Of a DNA stretch of 64,000 nt, positions 33,633 to 47,900 are shown piece after piece. The stretch spans positions 12,598,146 through 12,662,145 of the forward strand of contig NC_060118.1 of assembly GCF_021155765.1 (NCBI RefSeq), given 5' to 3'. This DNA comes from Diprion similis. Its lineage: Eukaryota > Arthropoda > Insecta > Hymenoptera > Diprionidae. Numbering within the stretch: position 1 is the stretch's first letter; the number at the start of each line of letters is the position of its first letter. The notes under the pieces were generated by a model. The model worked only from the letters and a program-made list of their open reading frames with translations. It was not told where the DNA came from and did no database searches. The position numbers and the translations under genes are program-made.

Positions 33633-36600
33633 ATGGGAAGGTCCAAGTTTCCCGGTAAACCGCCGAAAACGGTCACCAGGAAGCGAATCAAGGTTCTTGG
33701 GAGACCCGAGGCTGCCCAAACCGACCCCGTAACCGTCGTCGCCGCCGAGAACATTTACTACGGACTGTCCCTGTTCAACGAAACATTCGGTGACAACGAA
33801 AAGGTAATTTCTGCTTCTGTCGAACCGATGGATTACGCGTCATACGCTGTCGTCCCCCTCCTCGCCCCCCTTCTCGGAGCCCCCTCAAACCTCCCCCGTA
33901 CGGACGTGATTTTAGACGCTTCGGGATCTCGTCATTCTTTTTTTTTCATATCCACACTCCGCCGATGCTCTCTTATCCTTCCTTTCAATTATTCGCATTT
34001 TCGTAGCTCTCTTGCCTATTGTGTTTTCTTCTTTTTTCTACCCTTCTCTCAAGGCTCGCACTTTTTCCCGATATTTAACATGATCCTCGTAATGCGCGAT
34101 AATAGATGCTATTCTCCGTGTCCCCGATCCACAATGCCGATATTATAAATCAAAAATGAACGGCAGCTGAACCTCTAGAAGGGTGATAATACCTGCGACA
34201 CGAGTGGCAAATTCTTGCTAAGTACGTTGAGAAATTTGTATCGTTTCTCATATGCCGATGACTCGATCAGGTTTCAATCACCGATTTGCCACTCGAATAT
34301 CTTTCGTCGTCGATCCTAACCTCAATTCTATGTATTTAATCGCGCGCAAAGAATGCGCGACGTTTCTCTTTTGGTTGTGCTTTCGTTGAGCATCTCCTCG
34401 TCCGGTTCTGTGTGCATACGCAAAACTTTTCATTCACAATGTCCTCAAGTTAACTGGACACGCGACTTTAATCGCTAGGTGTAGACGAAAGGGTTGTTAA
34501 GCGAAAAGATTCCGACTGACTATACGTATTTTATTTTCAGGAACACCCACCATTTCATGGCTTTAGCAGCAAAGAAGCCAAGCTGTCTGTGTGTTATGTT
34601 AAAACGCAACAACGGGACACGGAAGTGCCTGAACGGCCTCTAAAAAAATCTCCCTCCAAGTGTAGAAAAGACATTAAAGACATTAAAAATCCTCCATTGG
34701 ATGGAGAAAACGTAAGGGATGCTTCTCTGTACAAACGTGGCTCTAATCGAGGTCGAATTTCCCGAGATAGTTTGGGTAAAACAGAGTCGGACGAGGCTAG
34801 GAGAGTTTGCAGGATGAAGAATCGAAGGAGTAAAATAGCTGGTACCGAGGCTCTGAACTTGAGCAAAGCTCCAGTGCTCAAACCTGTAAACAACATCCTA
34901 GAAAGACATCAACGAACCAGGCAACTTAGGAACAGTACAGCTAAAAGATTACTGCAAAGGGCCAAGTCAAGCGGTTCGGTTAATACTCGGAACAGCACAG
35001 GTTCAACCGGAGACAAGATTGGTACTGTGCGCAAGTTTGTTTTACCTGTGCGAAGTGTGCATTCCTCGAGAGTAATAAAACCGAATAAAAGATTTATAGA
35101 AGAATTGGAAGAAACATGCATCCCGGAAAGCTGCGAGAGTCTCAATGAAAAGTACCATAAAAGAGCCAAAGTCTTACCGGACAGAACGGGGGCTGAAGAG
35201 GTTGTCGATAAAGACACGAAGAAGCCTAAGAAAACCGTACAAAATGTCACAGCCAACTCAAATATTTCAAATCACACCGTTATAGCCGCTGATAACGAGT
35301 CGAAGAAACCTCAGGTTTCTACATGCAAAAACAAATCTTCCGTCAAATCTTCCCATGTCTCACCCAACACTCCTCAGGATCCCGTACCGCAATTACCTAA
35401 ATCGAATAACTGTACAAGTAGCAAGCAAACTGTCATTCCCACTAAAGTTCCTCCTGATTCCAGTACCACTAATACCGAGTCTTCCAGAGTTCAGACTCGT
35501 TCTGGGACACTCAGTGCAGCAGTAAATTCTCCAAGCCCAAAAGCAGACTCTGAGCCTGCTCATAATTCGGCTGATAATATGCCTGCTTTGGAAGACGTGC
35601 CACTGTTAAGAGAAAGCGTCGATAATGTCAGCGACAAAAGTGTCTCGTCGTCAAACTCGCAAAGCTTGGACACAGAGAGCAACCTTTCGGAAAGTGGCAG
35701 TGAACACAGCGATCACAGTGAGGATGAACAATCGGAATGGTCGGGAATGAAGTTGAATGGCGGTAAAGTGATCCTGCGCAAGGCAAGGCTGAAGTTGGAC
35801 AACAGAACGTCAGGAGGTGCTGAAGGACCGTTTTCCAACTCGAATGCCCACAGCAATTCAAGTGGAAGTTCTAATCCTGGTAAGAAACGAGTTAGAAAAA
35901 AATGTCACAGAGACTCTTTTTTAAGATTCAAGGTAAAAAAAATTTTTATCTCATATTTCAGGCTTGGCTGCCACTGTCAAATGTGGGGTATGCGGGGCAG
36001 TACGTTTTTACCGATTTGTTAAACAGGCCCGTAAGTTTGGCATTCATAGTTGCGAGTCATGTCGCAAATTTATTAGTAAGATGATCAAACGTCAGGCTTG
36101 CACAAAGTCTACCAGCAACACTCTTCCGGTACTTCAATGCCACAAGGGTGACGGACTGTGTCTGGTACCGCCAGTTGTCAGAAGTCAGCAATGGAATCTT
36201 ATGAGATGCGTCTACAAAGCTAGGTGTCCAGCATGCTGGCTGAAGATGTGTCTAAAGTGTTACAATATACCTGCGGCTCTAAGAGCTGGATTGAACCTGT
36301 TACTTCCACCTTTGATGAGGGATCCTTTGGCTGTCTCAGTATCTGTGCCGATGTCTGTATGTCAGGAGGAAAGCGAAGGACAAATGCAAAGATTGACGGG
36401 GTGCAAATTGGGTTGGCGAGCCGAAGACAGCTTGGATAGAAGCTTGTTCAGATCGGCAACAAGTTGGAACGGACTTGATATGCTCGGACAGAAAACGAGT
36501 CATCAAAATGCCGTTCCAGGAGCGCTGGGCAAATTGGAAAAATGTATGATGGCAAAAACGAATCAGCATTTATCTATTTTTCATTGGAAAATACTTAGAA

Positions 36601-39600
36601 ACTTGTTCTCGGTTGTATTATTCTTGCATTTAAGTGTTGCCCGTGATGAATTTAATGTATATTGAATTCTGTATTTACAGTTGACTATCCGATATCAGTA
36701 TCACCAAGCAAAAAGAGAAGAAAAGATAACAGGATAAAGGTTCGAAAGAAAGTAAAAAACCCATCGCTAGATCCATCGACAACAGATCAATTTTCTCAGC
36801 CCGTCAGACAGAGGCTGGAGTTGAAAGGACCTCGAGTTAAACACGTCTGCCGAAGTGCTAGTGTAGCGCTCGGTCAACCAATAGCGACATTTCCGTCCAG
36901 CGAGGGTAAAGAGGACAGTGTTGAATCTGGAAAGAACATTCCAAGACTACCTAAAGATGAGGAGAAAACGGAGGAAGTCAAAAAAGTCGAGGAAGTATTC
37001 AAAGAGAAGGAAATAATAAAAGCCTACCAAGACGAAACTATCAATATAGTTAACAATCAAGTTCAACAACCGTCTCAAAAAAGGGCAAAGGTACAAGGAC
37101 AACAGAATCTTTCAACGATAAACCTTTCAGTCGTAAGTTTAATAAAAGTAATAATCTTACTTATTATAATTAGTACTGTCAGACATTTCTAAATAATATC
37201 GTGTTAAACAGATACGCTCTCTGCCTAAGCCTGTCGTTGATGAGGTGCACACAGTTTCTATAGACTTTTGGGAACAGTACGATCCAGCTGAGGTCGGAGC
37301 CAAAGGTTTTGCACTAATCGGTTCTGAAGCCTTCCACATTCCTGCGATATGCTACCTTTGTGGCAGTGCCGGTAAAGAACCTGTAAGTGTCAACATTGTA
37401 ATCTTTTGAAAGAATCCATAATCTGAGTAAATGTCCGAACTAACATTAATCACAATTCTTACAGCTGATCCATTGTCAGTGTTGCTGCGAGCCGTATCAT
37501 GCTTTTTGCCTGGAGCCAAGCGAGTGGAACGCATGTGCTCAACCAAATTGGTGCTGTCCTCGCTGTACAATTTGTCAAACATGCCACCTCAGATCCGGTC
37601 CGAAATTGTCGTGCATTCGATGTCGCCAGTCCTTCCATCACTCCTGCCTATCAAAATCTGGGATTAGCGCAAGACTGTACAGTCCCGACAGACCCTATGT
37701 ATGCCAAAGTTGCATAAAATGCAAAAGCTGTGGAAGCGAAGGTGTCAGTGTCCATGTTGGCAACCTACCTCTATGTTCTATGTGCTTCAAGCTCAGACAG
37801 CGTGGAAATTATTGCCCTCTGTGTCAGAGGTGTTACGACGAAAACGACTTTGACACAAAGGTAAGGGGGTGCATGATATTTGAAATGATTTTGTTTAATG
37901 TTCGTAATTGAACAATTTCAATCAGTAATTGTATTATTTTTATCTGTCGTAGATGATGGAATGCAACGAATGCTCATGCTGGGTTCATGCACGGTGCGAA
38001 GGCCTTTCGGACGAACGTTACGAAATTCTGAGCTACTTACCAGACTCCATAGAGTTTATTTGTCGCCAATGTTCACCGAACCCAAATTCTATCTGGCGAA
38101 ACGCAGTCGAAGCAGAACTGAAGGCAGGTTTTATAGGTGTTATAAAATCCCTAAGTAAAAACAGAAAGGCGTGCGTTGCTCTGAAGTGGAGCCCTAGAAA
38201 GGAGTGCTTGTGCAGGCCAATATCTAGCGTCAGAAAGCTGGACTTCTCGGACGAAAAACTTGAGGTGTGTGTTATAAACGGCAAGGAAGTTATCAACAGG
38301 TTCGATGACTACGACGACTGTAACAGTGAGCGTTCTACAGATGCTGATTCAAACTTGAGCGGAAATTTGAAGTCTGATAACTCCAGTAAATCTGATTTTG
38401 AAACTGATGACCAGCCTACAGATCCACCCAAGAGAGGGTTAAGGCGATTGCGACAGAAGTTTCACTTGAAAGAATGTTCGGTTAGAGTGAAAAATTGCCT
38501 TTCAAAAGAGGGGCAGGAAATTTTGGACGGTAAAGACACGGGCGTCGATATTGACACGCCACGTGGTTCTGCAATTGAGAATAAAGAGTGCCTTTGCCTT
38601 GAGCAACAAATTATTGCTAGGCCATCACCAACCTTGATGTCTGTAAAGCGTAAAGTGAACGGTAATGAATACGGGTCATTGTTGCAGTTTCACTGTGACA
38701 TGGAACACGTCATCAATCGTGCATCTAACGAGGATCTTGTTGAAGCGTATCACAAAATTCTGTGCGAGGTATTTCCTTGGTTTCATCCAAAGCATTCGAA
38801 AATCACATCGAGCACTGGGGGCTTGTCCACGCCAACGAAAGAATCGTATTCCAAAGACAGCGAGAATTTTTTGGCAAAGTTGGATGATTCAATTCTGGAA
38901 ACGTGGAAGGAGGAAGTTCTGAGGGCACCAAAAGCTATCGCAGCGAAATCGGGAAATTTATACCAGAATATCAACGCGCAGGACAGCAGGTCATGTTGCT
39001 TGTGCAAAGGACTTGGTGATGGTCACTCTACAAGAGAGGGCCGTCTCCTTTACTGTGGCCAGAATGAATGGGTTCATGCGAATTGTGCGTTGTGGTCCAA
39101 CGAGGTATTCGAGGAGATTGACGGATCGCTTCAAAACGTTCACAGTGCTATATCAAGAGGTCGGTTAATACGGTGTACAGAATGTGGAAAGAAAGGAGCA
39201 AGCGTTGGTTGCTGCAGTAAAAATTGCAATGGAACGTATCATTATCCATGCGCAAGAAACATAGAGCTTGCATTTAACGATGATAAGACGGTATTCTGTA
39301 CTTTGCATTTGTCCAACTGCATGGACAAAACACCGCAATCTCAGGAGGACTTTGATTTAAAAAGACCAGTTTATGTTGAGTTGGATCGTAAAAAGAAAAA
39401 ATATGCCGAACCTAATAAGGTCAAAGTCATGATCGGCTCTCTTACCATCGACTGCCTTGGCACCATTGTTCCAGAGTTTTCTGACACAATTGAGAAAATA
39501 GTGCCAAGTGATTACAAGTGTTCCAGGCTATACTGGTCCACCATTAACCCTTTGAAAATTGTCAAGTATTATATTAGGACGTTTGTTCAAATATATGTAC

Positions 39601-42600
39601 CCGAGGCAGCTGTGGATATGGAAAATAATGTCACCATCGATCACTCCATGGAGCGAGAGATGGAAAGCGAATCCGAGAAATCGGTTGCGGTAAAACAGAC
39701 GTTGGACACTCTCATAGATTCTGTATGCAATAAAGAAGCGGATGAAAATTTAGCTGAACAGAATAACACAGACCTCTTACCACCGGAGCTGAAGGACGCA
39801 ATTTTCGAAGACCTGCCCCATGATCTATTGGATGGAATTTCGATGCAGGATATCTTTCCAAAAATGTCGTATGAAGACTTTTTAGCCATGGATATGAAAA
39901 CTGATGGCGGTTTTGGTACAGATTTATTGAAAGATGAAATATTGCCAACAGAAGTAGACGAGATGATAAAACCTACTGAGAACAAAGTGTCTAAAATGGA
40001 TCCTTCTATGCCGGAACTCGGACCTCAGAATGATTTCTGGCTTCACCTGGAAGCAAAGAGTTCTGTTCAAGATATAGTCGACGATATATTGAATTCAAAA
40101 AATCAGAAATTGGGGGGCAGAGAACTAAAACGATCAAAGTCTGAGGTGATATCCAACAATTCCGTCGTCGTTGGCGGTCCTAGACATCACCAGAGATCCT
40201 GTAGTCTTACCTGGAGCTACAAATTAGACGGCACCTATGGACCCACAATGAAGCGGAGAAAGTTGCCGAAGAATCTAAATTCTACAAGATCAGAAGCCGC
40301 TGTAACGGTTGTGGAGTCTCAAAACGAGCGGACCCCAATGCTGCACGAACTCCGTATACCAGAAAGTATTATGCTAACAGTGGGCAGGGCTAGTACTCCC
40401 AGTATTATCTCAGAGTCTGTCAGAGAGCTCAAATACTGCATCGAGGATTCTGGCGTGACAACACGGCGCACTTCGCCGCGGGATGACGGCAAAGAACACA
40501 AAAGGCTCCTTTGGCATGCGAGGCAGCACCCGCGAATTCTCCAGGTAGACGGAACAGCGGATACAGGAAGCGCAAGTGAGTGCAGCTCTCCTGAATACAC
40601 AGCAGAGGATCGAGTCCCACCTCTCCATTCGCTGGACGCGATTGTTAGGATCCCCCAGGTCGACGGAGCAAATGATGATTCCTCCTGCGACAGTGGAAAA
40701 TTTGACACTGGCGCAAGTTTGTATAAATACGCGTCTAGGTTTTCAAAATTGAGTAGGGTTACTCGAAAGGAGGATGGAAAGGAGCTGGTGGAGAAATTTG
40801 ATCAGAGTGACGCAGTGTCCTTTAAAATTCCGCAGCTGGATGGAGCAGATGACGTGTCTAGTGACGACGAGTGTTCATCGCCACACTCTCAGGTTCCGGA
40901 CGAATTGGGCACGAGCTTGTTAACAAAGTACCTGCCAATCCCCGATCCTGTGGATCAACCTGTGACTTGCAAAAGGTGCCGATGCACGTACAGGACACAG
41001 GATAGCTACAACAGACACCTTGCTACCTGTGACATCATGACTACAAGCGATAGCGACTCCGAGACTATGGACAACAAACTTCAATCCCCAGATTCAAGGT
41101 TTTCACCTAGTATTGGGTCTTCGATTGAATCACCACAGTTCATTACTATGTCTCCGTCTGAAGGACACACTTTGTCATCTGAGTATTCCGATATCCAAGC
41201 TACATCTCCCGTTGAAGCTTCGGTTCCCTCGCCCCATCCTGGAATTCAAATGGATCCCATCGCTCAGGCGATAATGACACCTCAAATCCACACTCACGCC
41301 ACGGTAGAAACTGTTCACCAAACGGTATTAACGTCCAACGACATGATCGTACAAACTCAGTATACTAGAACAACTACAACATTACCAAATGCCACAGTAT
41401 TACCACAGCAATCGGAGAGTACAGTTCAAATAACCGAAATCACAGATCCTCCGTTGATATCGAGGGATTCTGTGACCAGTATTACACAAAGCGACATAAA
41501 CGTACCCCTAACATCACCGGACAGCACAAGCTCTCAGACCATTCCAAGCCCCCAAGTATCGCCAACTTTTTCATCGACCGGTGTTCAGACCAGCGCCAAC
41601 GAGGCAGGAGTAAATGCTGGTGTTCAGCAAGCTAAGCTTTCGAAGCCAAAATCTCCCAGAACCCCAAAGCCCAGGGTCAAGGGCATCAAGCCCAATATAT
41701 TACGAACCTCTAACGTACCACAGTCAAGCCACGTCCGGTTCCAAACGATCCAAAATAATACGCCAATCATACAGCTGCAGCAAGCCCAAAGAGCCACTGG
41801 TCCAACGGTTATTCTACAACAGGTTCCCCAGCCAAATTTGATGTCCGCATACGTGGAAGCCCTGCAGCAGCAGCAACAGCAACAGCAACATCACCAGCAA
41901 TCGGCTCAAAACTTGCAGTACGTAGCTACGATCGGAGGGCAACATGAGACCGGCTATAAGCCACAATTCATAACTGCGAATTCGTTAGTTCCTGGTGCCT
42001 ACATTCAGGCCTCGTCTGACAATTTGTTGACGTTGCAAAACGGCGGAATATCAGTATTACCGAGCGTACAAATAGCTCAACCACAGCCGACCGTTTTGGG
42101 CACTATTATTCAGCAACAACCGAGCGCCATACAATGTGGAGTGATATCGTCAGAGCAATTGGTACTTAGCTCTGCGCCGGCGCTTGAAATGTTCACAGAT
42201 TCAACAGGGAGTATGTTCGTCTCTAGCCAACCGATGTACTATGGTCTTGAGACAATAGTGAGCAATACCGTTATGTCGTCTAGTCAGTTTGTGGCCGGAG
42301 CTGTTCCTCAGGTACTCGCAAGCAGCTACCAAACTACTACGCAAGTATTTCAAGCTTCGAAACTCATGGAACCAATCGTAGATGTTCAGTCTGTGTCTAA
42401 TGTTCCAAATGTTCCATCGGTACAAACGGTTCAGAGTGTTCCTGGGGTGCCCGGAAGCTATGTGGTCGTCAATCAACCACAACCCCCTATTGCTGAGCCA
42501 AGTAATCCACAATTAACTATTCCAGCAAATCCGGAACAGGCTTTCGCTCCCGCGAATTGTAATTCTATACAACACGGGCCGTGCTTACAGGTAGCGGATC

Positions 42601-44993
42601 CTGTACAGCCACTACAAGTACCACAGATTCAACCAATTATCTCTAGTGCAGTTTCTCCTAGCGATATGTTGGCTGGTTGTAAACAGCAGCAACAGGCTTC
42701 AACGGCAATACCAAGGGTTGCTGTTAGACCAAGTCCCGTGTCTCACACGTCTGTGCAACCCATTCAACAAATACAGTCAATGCAGCCCTTGCATCAGGGT
42801 CCCTGGAGAATAACGGAGCCTCTCTTTGCGTCGGAGCAGCCTATCAGCAACAATATCAGACCGTACTTTGACTCAAAACATGTGTCGGAAAACACTAGCA
42901 TGATAAAATCAAGCATATCAACGAAAATGCCACCTTTGCCAAGCCACTGCGTACCACAGAGGAATAATAATAATATTACTGTAAATAAAATGAATCACAA
43001 TGATGTAAATAATGTGCATACCAACTACGTTAATACGATGTCTAATAACAGTGGAAGTAGTTGTATTGTTAATAGTAGTAGTAGTAATAGCAATTGTAAC
43101 AACGTTAACATGATGAACACAAACAATGTAAACCCCATCAATGTGAACGTTTGTGCAACTAATAAGATTACCATGCCAGTGAGCAATGTACCTACAAGCA
43201 GGCCGATGAATCGGGTTCTACCAATGCAGGCGATCACCTCAAAACCGGAACCAGCAGAGCAAATGCAGAAGCCAGATATTGCTGGCGAGGAACCAACTAA
43301 GCTGAACGTCCAGATTTCCAAAGGCAGAGATGACATGATTGTCGAACCGGTGAAAGAACCAGATGCGTCTACCAATGATTTGAGTAACAGTGATGCAATG
43401 GCGTTTGATATCGAAACGATGAATAAAGTGAAAGAGAACTTGAAGTTGGAACTGGATAAGGAAAAGTTACAGAATAAATCTTTGAAGATTGTCTTTCAAA
43501 AGCAGCTACAGGATGGTTCTTACAAAATAACGCAAAATATGAAAGCAGTTTCGCAAAACAAAAGGACACCACAAATCACTTCAGTTGAAATTTTATCACC
43601 TAGAGAAGCTGCAAAGATTACTTCCCTACAACTTTCGCCGCTAAAGAACTTTGCGTTGAAGTCGGGCAAGATAGAGAGCAAACCAAGCTCGCTTGATAAT
43701 AAAGTGGATTCGCCAAAACCTAGACCGCCTCCTATAGCAGTGAAGAAACCAAGAATTGTCTCGAAGATCTTGAAACCTCCAAACAGTAATCCTCCCAAGT
43801 TGATGGTAAAAAAATCAATTTCGAAACGACCCAGCATGATGTACGAAATCAAATCGCAGGATGGTTTCACGCATGTTGCTTCTTCCATGTCCGAAGTCTG
43901 GGACAAAGTCTTCGAAGCTGTACAGTCTGCACGGAGGGCTCACAACTTGCCTCCGTTACCTCACAATCCCCTTACGGAAAATCTGGGACTTGAAAATAAC
44001 GCAACTGTGTATCTGGTGGAACAATTGCCAGGTGTGAATAGGTGCACCAAGTACAAACCAAAGCTGCATAATTTAAAACCGCCAAAACCGAGCGAGATAG
44101 AAAACGACTTACTGACAGAATGCGACAGCGGAGCTGCGAGGGCTGAATCTTTCAAGGGAAGGAAGGTCCACGACATGTTCAGTTGGCTGGCATCGAGACA
44201 TCGACAGCAGCCAAAAATGATTGCCATTTCAGAAAACGAATCACGGTAAATAATAATATTAATTTATTGACTTTTTAAAGATTCTCACCCCATGTAATTC
44301 AGATACTGAAATTACGATCGATAACGAAATTTTCTAGGAGAGCTGCTAGCACAAATTTACCAATGGCAATGAGGTTCAGGATTCTTAAGGAAACATCTAA
44401 GGAATCTGTCGGCGTTTATCACTCGCACATTCACGGAAGGGGTTTGTTTTGCTTGCGGGATATCGAGGCTGGAGAAATGGTCATTGAATATGCTGGAGAG
44501 GTAAGTAATAAAGTTATATAAATCCTGATGCCAATGTTTTAATTGTTTATTGTTTGACCACTTTCAGGTAATCCGAGCATCATTGACAGATAAACGCGAA
44601 AAGTACTACGACAGCAAAAACATTGGATGTTACATGTTCAAAATTGATGACCACCTAGTCGTGGATGCAACCATGAAAGGGAACGCTGCTCGTTTCATCA
44701 ATCACTCTTGCGAGGTACTTGAGAAAGTTAAAACAAAAATAAACTAGGAATATTACCTAATTTCCTATATCTAATATGGTTCCTGGAACGTAGTTATGAA
44801 AGAAATACTTTTTTTCCAGCCAAATTGCTACTCTCGAGTGGTTGACATCCTTGGTAAGAAACACATTCTAATATTTGCGCTACGTCGCATAGTGCAAGGC
44901 GAGGAGCTGACCTACGACTACAAGTTTCCCTTTGAGGATATCAAGATCCCGTGCACCTGTGGTTCCCGCAGATGTCGAAAATATCTCAATTGA
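33633..44993 (+). CDS. trx: Trithorax histone H3K4 methyltransferase (KMT2A/B orthologue)
   Basis: Ten exons join in frame: 33633-33803, 34541-35879, 35962-36543, 36681-37132, 37212-37382, 37465-37860, 37953-44245, 44338-44500, 44568-44714 and 44820-44993 (9888 nt, 3295 aa). The N-terminus MGRSKFPGKPPKTVTRKRI matches insect Trx and includes a menin-binding-like FPGKP. Domains in order: nuclear-receptor-type zinc fingers (about 508-620), basic KKRRKDNR patch (about 703), PHD1-3 (890-1081), extended PHD4 (1382-1490), FYRN (1527-1587), three Taspase-1-like sites (D1903, D1941, D2000), a C2H2-like finger (about 2041), poly-Q and Asn-rich linkers, FYRC (2993-3075), Win motif GAARAE (3097-3102), SET with RFINHSCEPNCYS and ELTYDYKFPFE, and post-SET ending CTCGSRRCRKYLN. 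It methylates histone H3 lysine 4 at active genes with WDR5/RbBP5/ASH2L-type partners and maintains Hox expression. FYRN and FYRC normally reassociate after Taspase cleavage. No CXXC or AT-hook was seen, as in Drosophila. The exact first exon and minor splice choices remain inferred. Confidence 0.96.
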
Positions 44994-47900
44994 GCAGCGC
45001 GTACCTGATTGGTGACATTGTTAGGAAATAATGGATTGAAAATCACGAGAGCATCGCGCGTTTATTGAAATATATATCACCACAAGGTCAGTTTGCACCA
45101 ATCGTAGTAGTTCTATTCTCAACGATATCGACACACAAAGGAAGAGAAGAAGAAAGAAAAAAAAACCACGACCGAATTACAGATGCAGCTTTTTATTTAA
45201 AGACAACCACTCGATGGAGCGGAACGGAAAGAAAAAACGAAATAGTATATAGTTAAGAATGTTTTAAATATTGACAGGCCAGATAATATATCTCAGCTGA
45301 CGCAGCGTTGTGAAGTCGTTTTAAGTTTTACTTTTCATTTCTCTAAACGGCTACGCTTAGTAATTAATTTAAGGAGTATATACCAGTAGCAATAATAATC
45401 AATTGAATATATCTTCGGCTTGCTTTTACGCTTCAAAAGTTAATACACCTTATCGTGTTAACGACTCTTTGGATACACTTTACACATGCCTGTGCTATGG
45501 CACGCAACTTATAGATTCTACGCATCGTCCACTATCGAGGCTCGCTCGTAATCAAGGTCTAATTATCGGTACGCAGTAACATTCACACTGGATTACAATC
45601 CCTTATCGGATTGCTTAGTATTTTGTGCAAACGAGCTATATTATACTGCCGTGAAAATTGAATTTGGTCAAAAAAAGAAATTGAAAGTACGATAATATTA
45701 GAAGGTCCAGCGTGGGTTTTACTGGAAACTAAATTGACCTTGTACGGGCTCAATTTTAATGCCAGATTTAAAGCTTTCTTGTAAGATATGTAATTGTTAA
45801 AAAAAACCACACTTTGTCTCGATGTAAGTGATGAGAGTACCCAGTTTTACGTAAGATAGGATCGTAGGCATTAAGGAGAGAGATTGAGAATGGCAAGAAA
45901 GGATGATCTTTTTATTTTTATTTTTATTTTTTTTATTTTTCTTGTAAAGAAAGACTATCCAAAGGTACGTCTACTTTGGCAGCGATGTGCGAAAGGTATG
46001 AATAATATTAATGATTTGTTCACTTGAGCCATACCTTACTGTTGCTGTTGTAATAGGACAGAACAAAGTCCCCTGTTCTTAGGTTGGGGGTATTTTACGA
46101 AACTCCCATTGTAAGATATTTATCCTCCCCCCTCCCTTCCCCCCATGATGGTTAAATTTTTTTTTTTGTTTCTCTCTTTTCACGAAAGTGATTTGTAATA
46201 TTTTTGGGTCCATTGTTCAGTAGCGGGAAGCTGAGAACTAGAGAGAGAGAGAGAGAGAGGGAGAAAATCCTACATATTTGTACTTCATAATTGTTGGATT
46301 TTCTTTTATCGTGTCTAAATTTTGAATCATGTTAAGGGTAAATTTATATTGAATCTGGCCAGACGATAGGTTGCCTTCGTACTAATATTAAGTACATTAT
46401 TGTATACTTTAGTGATTTATTTTAATATTTACACTCCGTATACACACCAGCTGCTTGAGCTTAACAGGAACAAATATATACTTTATAAAACTTTTCTTTT
46501 GATCTGGGTGAGAGTATCTGCTCGAGTGGACGTGCCTTAATTTTGGTGCTCTTTGGACACCGTCAAGTGCACTTTTCACGAAAAAAAAAAGTAAAATAAA
46601 ATAAAAATTTTAAAAAGTAAAATAAAATGGCCTAGAGTAAGAGATAGTAGGTTGAAGCAAAGTGTTTGATAATAATGAAACAAAAACAAAAAAATAATAA
46701 TAATAATAATAATGATAATAATAACGTTATACAAAGATTATTGATTGCGAATTATTTAAGCCGAGTAAAATAATAAAAAAAAGCATAAATGATGGCAGGA
46801 ACATTGTTTGAACACGCGTTAGTCAAATGTGTTACATTTTTCGATCGGCCTGGTTTGGTACAAAATATTGTATGCGTTTGCGTAAAGGGTTATAAAATGG
46901 GGGAAAAAAATGGAAACTTGTTCTGGTCATGAGAAATTGCCATTTTTTTTCATAGTTTTTGAATCTTTTTTTTTTTTTTTCCTCGTTTCAACGACAATAG
47001 AGACATGTAGAATGTATGTTGTTGAATTGGTTTTTTTTTTTTTTTTTTTTTCTTCCGGCAATGTATAATTTTACCGATAACAATTTATAATAATAACAAT
47101 AATAATAATAATAATAATTGTATTCGAAAATGACGAAGAAAAAGAAGAAGAAGAAGAATAATAATATTGTTAATATAATGATAATTAAGTTTTAATCTGT
47201 AAAGACGATTCATATACGAGATAAGAAAGGTAATAATTTACATGAAAATATAATAGTAATGTTAGATATTTTATTGATATTTATTAATTATGAAGATGAT
47301 TTTCATGGTCTAAGATGAAAAAGTAATAATAATAATAATAATAACAATAATAATAATGATAAATTTGAATAAAATTGAAAAAAGATTAAATTTAGAAAAC
47401 ATTGGGAGGGGTAAGCGAACTGGGCTAATAGGCTTAACTGTTGAGCAGATATTCGTTTATATTTTTATTTTGACTTATTATTTTCTACTTTTTCTCCTCT
47501 TATACTTGTACCTTAATCATTGTGTGTTTTCAATTTGACTCTAATCGCATCCACCGCGCGCATGTAGAAAATATTACTTATATATATATATATACACAAA
47601 CACACACACACACACACACACAGGCACCGTATACACAATATTAAGCTTTATTATTTCTAACAATTGTATAGTTTAATTATGCTTAGAGTCTATATTAACA
47701 ATTATATACACACGTTATACGAATTGTTATACAAAAAAAAAAAAAAAACGAAAAAAAAAACAAAAAAAAAACAGATTTCTAGAAAAACGGTAAACCTACA
47801 TTTAATTTCTTGTGAAATTTTCCATTCGTGGGGAGAAAAAAAAAAAAAAAAAAAAAAAAAAACGTGAAAGATGATTATTAGACAAGTTCTACGAATTTAT

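Noticed and set aside
35628-35861. Minus-strand frames within trx exons
   Set aside because: Antisense shadows of well supported coding exons.
36544-36680. Reading frames running through trx introns, such as the 233- and 176-codon frames around 35.96-37.19 kb
   Set aside because: The true exons end at donors 36,544 and 37,133 with phase-matched acceptors. The extra codons are intron read-through.
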